DNA from: Dipteris shenzhenensis
Taxonomy: Eukaryota > Polypodiophyta > Polypodiopsida > Gleicheniales
NCBI GenBank assembly: GCA_047967505.1
Contig: CM106538.1
Direction: 5' to 3' (one strand)
DNA: 64,000 nucleotides
Positions 54,863 to 64,000 of this stretch are shown piece by piece; the first letter of the stretch is position 1, and every line of letters begins with the position of its first letter. The notes beneath the pieces were generated by a model. That model saw only the letters and a program-made list of their open reading frames with translations, did not search any database and was not told where the DNA came from. The translations under genes were made by a program, and so were the position numbers.

Positions 54863-57800
54863 TCACACCCCTTTAATGGGAATGTCCTTCCTCTGCATCA
54901 AACCAGGAGCTAGTCGGTGTTTCTCGAATAGCTCTTTACCGAGTGGTTTGGTAAAGATGTCTGCAACATTTTCTTTGCTATCACAATGCTGCAGTGTGAT
55001 GTCACCAAGTAACACTCTTTCTCTGATGAAGTGCTCTCTGACATCAATGTGCTTTGTCCTGGAGTGATATACTAGATTTTTGGCCAATGCTTGAGCCGAT
55101 TGATTATCACAGTATATTGTTGTTGGCTTTGACTCATCAAAGTAATCTGTTTCTGACAATAGTCTTCTGAGCCATATAGCCTCACATGCACCTGTAGTGA
55201 GTGCTCTATATTCTGCTTCAGTCGAAGACAAAGAAACAGTTGGCTGTTTGTTTGACAACCATGATATAGCACCTTGACCAAGGAAAAATGCATATCCGTG
55301 TGTCGATCTCCTGGTCTCATGATCTCCAGCATAGTCACTGTCACAGTATCCATGCAACCGTGGATGACTTCCTCTGTATTCAATCCCAAACTGTCTTGTA
55401 CCTCCGATGTATCTCAAGACTCTTTTGGCTGCATTCCAGTGAGACTGTTTTGGATTTGCCATAAACTGTGCTAGTGAGCTTACTGCATAACAAATATATG
55501 GCCGCGTGATTGTCAGATATATAAGAGATCCAATGAGTTGCCTGTAGTATCTGTCATTGACTGTAGGCTTTTCTGAATCTTTAGTAAGTTTCAAACTCTG
55601 TTCCATGGGAGTGGCTGCAATCTTGCAATCTGCCATATGAAACTTCTTCAGGAGACTGTCAACATACTTGAGCTGACTCATGAATGTGCTATCTGAATCT
55701 CTCCAGAACTCAATTCCAAGACAATAGTGCATAAGTCCAAGATCTTCCATGTTGAACTCTGCAGATAAGTCTTGTTTTAATTTTCTGATGAAGCTATCCT
55801 TGCTTCCTGTCACAATCAGATCATCTACGTACAAAAGTGCAATAGTAATGTCTTCCCCTTGAACTTTGTAGTAGAGAGTATGATCTGCATTGGACTTCAT
55901 GTATCCCAGATCAGCAAAATACTGGTCAATTCTGCTGCTGTACCAACTTCTGAGTGCTTGCTTTAAGCCATAGAGACTTTTCTTGAGATGGCAAACCTTG
56001 TTCTCCTTTCCTGGTTCAACATAACCTGCGGGTTGTTGCATGTAGACTTCCTCGTCTAGATAACCATTGAGAAATGCATTCTTGACATCGAGCTGATACA
56101 CATTCCATTTACTGAGTGTCGCTAGTGATATCAAGAACCATATGGAATCCATCTTTGCTACTAGAGCATAAGTCTCATCATAATCTTGGCCATATTGTTG
56201 TGCAAATCCTTTTGCAACTAATCTGGCTCTGTATCTCTGAATACTGCCATCTGGATTGTACTTCACTTTGTATACCCATTTGTTGGCTATGGCCTTTATT
56301 CCTGGTGGAAGGTCGCATAATTCCCAAGTGTTATTTTTATACAAAGCATCCATTTCTTCATTCATAGCAGTTTGCCATTCTGGCTTATCTACTGTGTCTT
56401 CGAAGTACACTGGCTCTTCTGTAGCCATGATGGTAGTCATAAGAGCATAGTTGGTGGTTTCCACCTGAATTGCTTTGCCTTTCTGAGCATATGTCAATCT
56501 GGCTAGTGGTCTGCTTTCCCTAGTAGACTGTCTGAGCTGCTGTGGCGCTGCTTGGGGTGTTGCTGGCAATTCTTGCTCTTCTTCATCAACCTGTTCTGTA
56601 GATGACTGTGAAGTCGATGCTTCTATCTCCTGTGTAGGTGAGGTTTTCCATTCTGATTCCTCATCAAAGATTACATCTCTGGAGATAATGACTTTGCAGT
56701 TGATGGGATCATACAATTTGTATGCTTTGCTTTCTTCACTGTAGCCAACCATGATGCATTTGCGTGACTTCGCATCCAATTTCCTACGATGATCATCATG
56801 TATGTGGGCATATGCTATGCAACCAAATATGCGGAGATGCCCAATGCGTGGCTTGTGTCCAGTGAATGCTTCATAAGGAGTCATACCTTGTATCGGTTCG
56901 GTAGGAAGCCGATTAAGCAAGTAGTTAGCTGTAGCTATTGCTTCTGCCTAATACTGATTCGGAAGATGCTTTTCACTAAGCATTGCTCTAGCACTGTCTG
57001 CTAAAGTCCCATTCTTCCTTTCAGCTCTTGCATTTTGCTGAGGAGTATCTGCACATGTGAATTGTCTTCGAATGCCATGATTTTTGCAAAAGTTCATGAA
57101 TGCTGAAGACATGTATTCACCTCCTCTGTCGGATCTCATGACCTTGATCTTTCTGCCTGTCTGGTTTTCTACCATGGCTTTGAATTCTTGAAATCTGGCA
57201 AACACTTCAGATTTCTCTTTCAGAAAGTAGACCCAACAATATCTGCTGTAGTCGTCGATGAAGGTCAAGTAATAAAGTGAACCATTGATGCTGCGGGTCT
57301 GGGCATAACCCCATACATCTGTATGAATCAAATCAAGAATACCTCGTGCACGAGAGGTACTTCTGACAAAGTTGGTTCGCTTTTGTTTGCCGAAGCAGCA
57401 TGCTTCACAAACCTTTCCAAGAAACTGTAGCTTCGGAATCCCAATTGCCATATTTTGATTCCTGAGATCTAACAAGTACTTGAAGTTGACATGACCATAT
57501 CTCTTGTGCCATTTTGCAGATAGTGGCATCTGTTGCATTTGAGCTGACATGGCATGCTTATTTGGTACTGTAGCTAGCATCTTGTATAAGCATCCTTCCT
57601 TGACACCTTTTGCTACTAGCTGACCTCTTTTGGATTTGTCTCTGATAGTGCATTCATCACCGTCGAAGATGACTTTGTAGTTGTGTTCCGTCATTTGACC
57701 TACTGACAAGAGGTTCTTGCTGAGCTTCGAAACATAGAGCACATCTTTGACTAATCCTTTTGTACCAGTGAAATTGTTCATAGGGATAACACCTGTCCCT

Positions 57801-59132
57801 TGAATCGGATTCGGTGTATTGTCTGCTGTGTAGATGACATTCTTTTGACCTTCTAATGGCTTCATTTCTGTGAACCATTCCTGATGATTTGTCATATGAG
57901 ATGATGCACTGCTGTCGATGTACCAAGGATCCTGTTCCACTTGGTCGACTTGATAGCTGAAATCCTCTTTGGGATTGAAATTAGTGTCTAGGTGCATTGT
58001 ATCAGTCTGATGCAATTCCTCACTTGCAAGAAACATATTTCCATGTTCATTTGCAAAATGACTGTGACTAGAATGTCCACCACGATGATTTCCTCTTCCT
58101 CGGGAATTCCCTTTTGATTACTGCTGGATTGACCGCCTTGGTCATAGTGCTTCTTGCGGCAATCTCTTTCATAGTGTCCAAACTTGTGACAGTAGTTGCA
58201 TTGAATGTTTGACACATTGGTGGATGCATTTCCTCGTCCTTGAAATCTTCCTCGGCTGGAATGATTTCCCCTTTGCTGATTTTGATGTTGCTGAGGATGA
58301 TGCTGGTGCTGATGCTGATTCTGACTTTGATTTTGTTCATGATGACCACTTTTCTGATATGATCTACCTCTGTTTCTGCCTTTGCCTCTGCTTCTGTCTG
58401 AAGCTGTGAATGCTTGATCATTAGAATGACCTTTACGTGCTTGAATGGCCTGAGTCCTGAGTTCTTCACCAAGTAGAACTGACTGAAGTTCTTCCAGTGT
58501 TGGAATTTGCCGTTGGATGGCAATACTCTAGACTAGATTCTCATATCCTTCTCCTAGTCCATTCAGGATTACTTGAACCATTTCTGCGGGATTCATAGTC
58601 TCTCCTGCTGCTGCAAGTTGATTGTTGTAGTCTTTAATGCGGAGTACATAAGCATGACTGGTTTCATTGCTATTGCGGAAACTCTGGTTGATCTGGTTTC
58701 TCAGGGTGAGAATCCTGGATGTGTTCTTGGACTCTAGAGAGTTGCGAACATATCCCATGCTTCTTTTGATGTCTTAACTGTGTTGAGCTGTCCTAGCATG
58801 ACATCTTGCACATTCTGCTTGATCAGGTGATAGGCATACTTGTCTTTCTTATCCCATTCTACTTGAGCTCGAGCAATGGCAGGATTTGCTACTGGTGCAG
58901 AAACTGTTTGTGTAGATGTAGATCCCGATGTAGATCCCGTTGCTGGTGCTGTGACAACAGATGGAGTAGAGCTACTGGTGGCTGGATCAGCCAATGGTCT
59001 AGGTATAGATCCATTGACATACTCCCATTTGTCCTGAAGCACAAGAATGGTCTCCATTCGGTATTTCCATGTACCGTAATTGGAATTGTCTAACTTAGCA
59101 GATGCCTCCAGATTGAGGTTGCTAGTCGACAT
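54863..59132 (-). pseudogene. Nearly complete Ty1/copia gag-pol, three visible lesions
   Basis: Gag begins at 59132 (MSTSNLNLEASAKLDNSNYG). The zinc knuckle CNYCHKFGHYERDC is at about 58210-58165. Protease has WYIDSSASSHMT near 57920, with Ser for the usual Gly after Asp-Ser. Integrase has a zinc-binding H-H-C-C region (57510-57400) and a core with HTDVW, MRSDRGGEY and a downstream Glu, so the DDE looks intact. RT (from about 56370) has MDVKNAFLNGYLDEEVYMQQ and LLYVDDLIV (~55832-55806). RNase H keeps YCDSDYAGD, SSTEAEYRA and YCDNQ. It ends at 54863. The lesions are a TAG near 58530, a frameshift near 58085 and a TAG near 56948. Domain order PR-IN-RT-RH marks Ty1/copia. It is the best-preserved element in the window. 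Confidence 0.93.
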
Positions 59133-59560
59133 GGTGCAAACAATGTACTCAAATAGTGTCCTAAAAAACTCTGTATGAATCAACTGCAAATACACTGAAG
59201 ATGCCAAGTGAAATCTCTGTACTGTCGGTGAAGATAGAACTGCAGTATATAAGATCTGATCTGTGTTACAAGGCTTGTGGCAATGATGCGGGGAATAGCC
59301 AAGAGGCTTTACAAGGCTGAAAAATGATGTGCACGATGCCATGAGATAGCCAAATAGGCTTTACAATGGTGGCATGTGTGTGTGAAATCAAGTGCTATCT
59401 GCCCACTGAATCAATCTGCAATGCCTCTGAACTCTGAAGTTTGCTCACTGAACTGATGAACGTAAGGTTTCAGGTAATGTAATGATGTGAAATTGGATGT
59501 GAGTAGGTACTAGTCGGGAATTTCGGGCATGGCTTAGATTGGCAACTTGGGGAATTCAAA
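59133..59560 (-). promoter_or_regulatory. Leader / probable 5' LTR region of the copia element
   Basis: A minus-strand TATA-like CTTATATACTGC lies at about 59240-59252, some 110 bases upstream of the gag ATG. I could not find a primer binding site or a match to the candidate 3' LTR, so the LTR boundary is unknown. Confidence 0.35.
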
Positions 59561-59879
59561 GCGTCCCCTCTATGGCGATCTAGTCTACTCTGATCTAGAT
59601 CTAAACCAACCGTCGATCGATGAAAGAGTAGCAAATAATTCCTTTTCTTTTGTTCTTTTTAAGTGCTGGGTCAGATGCATCGATGTAGAGGCAAATGTGC
59701 GTGAAGGAAGTGGTTTTGTCGGCGAGGCTCAAATGTGAGTGTAACTTGCGCCGAAATGTGCGTGTGATGTAACGAGCACGTAGAGCACGAAAAAACGAGT
59801 GACTTTCCTTTTTGGAGCACCCTCAAATTCTTCGTGGATCAAGAGATACGACTTGATCTAGGTGGAGGGGCAAAAGGAG
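59561..59879. other. Gene-free DNA
   Basis: No gene or repeat is recognised. Confidence 0.45.
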
Positions 59880-60240
59880 TGCAAATGGTGCTCAATGATG
59901 ATGTGTCACTGTGAGTCACATGCAGTGATGATGTGGCACTGTGCTTAGCAAGAGGTGTGCCAGTGAAGCTCTGTGCTGAGGTGGCAGGAGTGTGCACATG
60001 CAGTGTGTGCACAGTGAGCCTGGCAAGGGACTGTGCCTGCAGAGGGTCAGTGCTGACTGGACTGCTGAGGTGGCAGTGCTGAGGTGGCACAGATGATGTC
60101 AGCAAGGCGACATGGCACAGGTGACATGGCTGATGATGTGTCACTGATGACATGTCAGGTGACATGGCAGCTGATGATGATGTGGCAGTCGGTGATGATG
60201 TGGCAGTGTGGATAGGCTGATGACGTGGTAGATAAGGATT
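59880..60240. repeat. Degenerate short repeats (GATGATGTGGCA / GCTGAGGTGGCA)
   Basis: Many 12-15-bp units of the type GATGATGTGGCAGT or GCTGAGGTGGCAG, with GTGACATGGCA variants, fill this stretch. The minus-strand Ser/Thr/His-rich frame is a translation of the repeat. Confidence 0.8.
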
Positions 60241-61780
60241 GCCACGTGGCAAAATTTTAACCAAAGACCAAACCCAGGGTCCAGTGACCTGACCCAGGTC
60301 AAAGCCTATCTGCCACGTGTCACAACTGTAATCAAATAGTTAACCCAAGGTCATCTTAACCAGACCCTGGTTCTATTCTATCTGCCACATGTCTGACTGT
60401 TGGACACTAGAATCTTTGGAAGATTCTGACGGAATCTAGTGATTCCATCGTCGTTTCCATTGGAGCTCGTTGGAGAGCACGGTTGGAGCTCGTTGCTTCG
60501 TCCCGTTCAGTTCGTTGGCAGTCTGAGCTACGCTGGATCTCGTGCAAATGGCACTGTGTAGATGGTGCCTTAGAGAGCCGTTGAAAGTGTCGTTGGAGTA
60601 GCCATTGTCTTCAGAGTTGCTCGGTGTGCAAGGCGTTGAAGAGCGGCTTGAGCCCAGAGTCGTGGGGGCTGGGCTATTCCTCGATGTGGAGGTTGAAGCT
60701 CGCTTTCGTTGGCACTGCAAAGTTGTAGGGAGGCCGTCTAGGAGTCGCGGCTAAGGGACTATTGAAGGAGACGGTGTGCTGTTGCACTGGTCGTAGGCGT
60801 TAGTCGTCTAGTGGCACACAGAAGGCCTGGAGAGGCTCGATTTTATCGTGGGCGCTTAGATAGAGTACTAAGTACTGTGGGTGCTAGTCGACGACTGGCT
60901 TTGCTGGAGACACCATTGCAGTCGCGCATCATAGAGCAGAGGCTAGAGTTCGTTATTGCTGTCAATGGGCAGTCGTGAGGCTGGAGATGCTTGCTCATTG
61001 GCGCTATTGTTTAGGAGGTCGAGGTCGTGTCGTTGGAGGGCTATCAAGAGGGTGTTGCTCGTCGAAAGGAGTGCTATCACAGAGACATCGTTTCTTTGAG
61101 AGGCGTCGTTTCTTGGTTGTAGAGGTCGATGGCTAGGAGCTTGTTCGTTGAAGATAGATGGCTCGTGAAACTACTGTCAGCTATGGAGCCGTTGGGGACG
61201 TCACCCATGAGCACTGTAGTCGCTCGTCATTGATGGAGCTAGGAGGCTTGGAGCCACTTTGTTGTAGGCAAGGTGAGGCAGAGGCTAGCCGATGCTACTG
61301 GAGCCTTGCAATCATTTACTTGGCTGTTGGCAGCCCATTTGCAGGTCCGTCGATGGAGCAGCTCGTTGATATGAGCCGTGGCGCACTGCTTGCTGTGAGC
61401 CTTTGGAGACTCAGGTCTCTATCTTGATAGGCTACTGGCGGCTATAGAAAGCAGTGAACGAAGGACTGTGGTGCGTTTGAAGCTTGCATCGGTTGAGCAG
61501 AGCCGTTGTTGATTGTCGACCAGCCTGTGTGGCTATTGGAGCTTGCTATTGAGCTACTTGAAGCTCATAGATTGTCGCTATGATTATTGTGAACATAGGG
61601 CTGCCTTGTCTTCTTCAGCGAGCTGTCATGGGACCTCTCAAAAATGGACCTTCATCTATATCTCTCAGAAGAAAGAAAACAATTCTATTTCTCTCTCATA
61701 AGCAATGGATTCCTAGCTCAATGAAATCTCTCTCTCACAATAAGAATGAACGGAAATTCTTTCAAATGAATCGACGGAAA
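60241..61780. other. Gene-free GC-richer DNA with CGTTGGAG-like motifs
   Basis: Recurrent GTTGGAG, GTCGTTGG and GAGCTCGTTG phrases occur between 60450 and 61600, with base composition richer in G and C than its flanks. Open frames (60436-60720, 61158-61427) lack recognisable domains. It could be a non-autonomous transposon interior or retrotransposon leader, but I cannot show this. Confidence 0.4.
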
Positions 61781-62132
61781 TGTGAAGATTGTGGGAGAGA
61801 GAGAAGGAGTCTCACTTGCGGCTTTCTCACATGCACAATGGGGGAATACACACAAAGGTGGAGGCTGAAAACAGTTTTCCTCTTCTTAGTTGTGAAAGCC
61901 AAAAGAACTCTCGTACAAAATAATAGAAGAACCCTATATGTGGGTCTCAAACCAAACTCAACTAACTAAGGTGGCATACTAACTGAGCCACAAACTAGAG
62001 TAGATAAGGATAGCTGTCATCCAGCTATTATTCGTGGGCGGTGTACCAACCGCATCTCCAGCTAACAGGTCGGTGACATAAATGCACAACAGTCACCCTG
62101 GCATATCGCGAGTGGAGCTCGATATCTCAACA
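61781..62132 (-). mobile_element. 3' LTR (352 bp), same family as 45658-46011
   Basis: The minus strand runs TGTTGAGATATCGAGCTCC (ending at 62132) to CTTCACA (61781). It aligns by eye with the 354-bp LTR at 45658. The polypurine tract CGAGGGGGAG precedes it at about 62133-62142. Confidence 0.92.
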
Positions 62133-64000
62133 CTCCCCCTCGAGCTCAATCCCAATTCCTGCACACCAAGCAGGTCTCTGAACTTGCGCAGCTTCTCTGC
62201 GCCCAATGCTTTCGTGAAGATGTCAGCTACCTGATCCTCTGTGCTGACATAAACTAGATCAATGAGACCTAGTAAGACCTTCTCCCGCACATAGTGATAA
62301 TGCACCTCAATGTGCTTTGTTCTGGCATGAAAGAGTGGGTTCTTTGCCAAATGTATACTACTCATGTTGTCACAATAAATGACAACTGGCCCATCTGTAG
62401 ACTGATGCATATCATAAAGTAGCTTATGCAACCAAGCTACCTCACATGCAGCCATTGTTGCACCCTTGTACTCAGCCTCTGTGCTCGATAAGGCAACTAT
62501 AGGCTGTTTCTTGCTGCTCCAAGTGACTGCAGCACTCCCAAAAGAGAACACATATCCACTGGTAGATCGTCTATCAGAAATGCTACCAGCCCAATCAGCA
62601 TCAGTGTATCCATGCAACTGTATCTGAACCCCAGCCTCATAAAATAGTCCATACTGCAATGTGGACTTCACATACCTGAGTATGCGTCTAGCCGCATCCA
62701 AATGCGGTTTCCTTGGAGCCTACATAAACTGACTTACCAACCCAACAGCATAGCTCAAATCTGGCCTGGTAATAGTCATGTAAATCAAACTTCCTACTAT
62801 GCATCTGTACATAGTAGGGTCTTCCAGAAGCTCACCTGCATTTGCGCTCAGCTTCACATTCTGCTCCAAAGGAACTGAAATAGGCTTACAGCCTGTCATC
62901 CCATATTTGGACAACATGTCCAATCCATACTGCCTCTGCAAGAGCTGTATCCCACTTGGTGATCTAATCACCTCAATGCCCAAGAAATAACGCAGCTCTC
63001 CCAAATCCTTCATCTCAAACTTCTGCCTCAATAGCATTTTCACATGAAGGATATCTTCATCACTATCACCTGTGATGATCAAATCATCAACATAAATGAC
63101 CAGCAGCATAATCCCTTTCTCTGTTTTTCTCACATAGAGTGAGAAATCTGCCTTGGAAATCTGAAAGCCAATAGTGACAAGATATTGTCCTATCTTGTCA
63201 GACCATGCTCTAGGTGCTTGCTTCAAGCCATACAAGGCTTTCTTCAACCTGCAAACAAACTCAGGATGAATAGCATGAACATAACCTGCTGGCTGCTCCA
63301 TAAAGACCTCTTCTTGCAAATCACCATGCAAGAAGGCATTTTTTACATCCATCTGATGTAAAGACCATCCCTTTGATGCAGCCATAGCAATGGCTGCTCT
63401 TACGGTTGCCATCCTTGCAACCGGGCTGAAAGTTTCTTCATAATCAATGCCATATGTCTGTGCATACCCCTTGACAACTAATCTTGCCTTGTATCTATTC
63501 ACAGAACCATCTGCATTGTGCTTGATCTTATAAACCTACTTACAGCCAATTGCATTCTTGCCTTTAGGCAAAGGCACCAATTCCCATGTAGCATTAGCAT
63601 CCAAGGCATCCATTTCTTCATCCATGGCTTTCTCCCATTTTTCATTTCCCATGGCTTGCTCAAAAAGAAGTGGGTACTGGTTCCTGTATCACTTTGACCA
63701 TATAGGCATAGTGAATGGCTGTAAATCCATCATATTTCAGCCTATCCACAGGATACCTAACCCTGGTAGACCTGCGCAAAATAGGCTCACTTCTAGGTGC
63801 TCTCAAAACATCCCTGGTCTTCCTTACTCCAGGTGTAACAACAGAAGGAATACCCAACTCATCATCAATGCTCTGTTCTGAGCCACTGGATTCACCATCC
63901 ACATAAGAGTGACCTGCATTCACATCAAACATGGGCTCATCTACCTTCTCTTTTTCCTTTCGTGATACCTGCGTACCACTATCTACATTGCTTTGAGGGG
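62093..64000 (-). pseudogene. Ty1/copia pol 3' part (IN tail, RT, RNase H), off window edge
   Basis: The minus strand enters from the right edge with the integrase-RT linker (GHSYVDGESSGSEQSIDDEL, 63909-63850). A one-base insertion near 63660 shifts the frame. RT has a TAG for the Trp of KWVYK near 63536, then is open 62720-63502 with MDVKNAFLHGDLQEEVFMEQ and an intact YVDD (~63090). A TAG for Gln at about 62718 separates RNase H ([33 protein letters not shown]), which is open to a stop inside the LTR at 62093. The protein is very close to that of the plus-strand element at 46525-49894. Gag lies outside the window. Confidence 0.92.

Noticed and set aside
58068-58523. 151-residue minus-strand frame as a distinct protein
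   Set aside because: It is an out-of-frame reading of the copia gag tail; the true frame carries the CNYCHKFGHYERDC knuckle.
60436-61427. Frames at 60436-60720 and 61158-61427 as genes
   Set aside because: They have no recognisable domain and lie in a motif-repetitive stretch.

Overview
The window is nuclear DNA of a land plant. Evidence: many Ty1/copia retrotransposons using a tRNA-iMet-type primer site (TGGTATCAGAGC), two kinds of Helitron-like rolling-circle transposons, long plant-style microsatellites, and one intron-containing LRR receptor kinase. The very low gene density suggests a large repeat-rich genome. A seed-free plant such as a fern or lycophyte is possible, but this is a weak inference and nothing here fixes the species.

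Layout. 1-2400: no gene; three diverged ~350-bp repeats carrying GA tracts. 2417-6876: a decayed canonical Helitron (Rep plus PIF1-type helicase). 7161-9788: a copia pol fragment with its 3' LTR. 9789-18600: gene-free debris with a long AT/AC microsatellite, an 83-bp alternating purine-pyrimidine tract, a probable Ty3/gypsy gag relic and an inverted minisatellite. 18604-20760: a satellite array of about ten ~181-bp monomers. 20990-24329: three copia fragments, two minus and one plus, with an abrupt inverted junction near 22705. 25690-30165 and 31180-34860: two copies of a Helentron/Helitron2-like element; the first keeps an endonuclease/exonuclease/phosphatase (EEP) endonuclease relic that the second has lost. 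37215-41163 (minus): the only convincing host gene, an LRR receptor-like kinase with one 136-bp intron. 41320-45657: foldback elements and a ~0.85-kb duplication. 45658-53700: a plus-strand copia 5' half meeting a minus-strand copia 5' half near 49894. 54518-59132 (minus): the most intact copia element, with three visible lesions. 59560-61780: gene-free repeats. 61781-64000 (minus): a copia element of the same family as the one at 45658, running off the window.

Almost all coding signal is transposon pol sequence in decay. In-frame stops fall mostly where Gln or Trp is expected, as cytosine deamination would produce. The receptor kinase is open throughout and spliceable, so it is likely functional. 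The points most worth following up are the satellite with an internal dyad, the Helentron pair with its endonuclease, the two complementary inverted copia junctions, and the mixed architecture of the receptor kinase.
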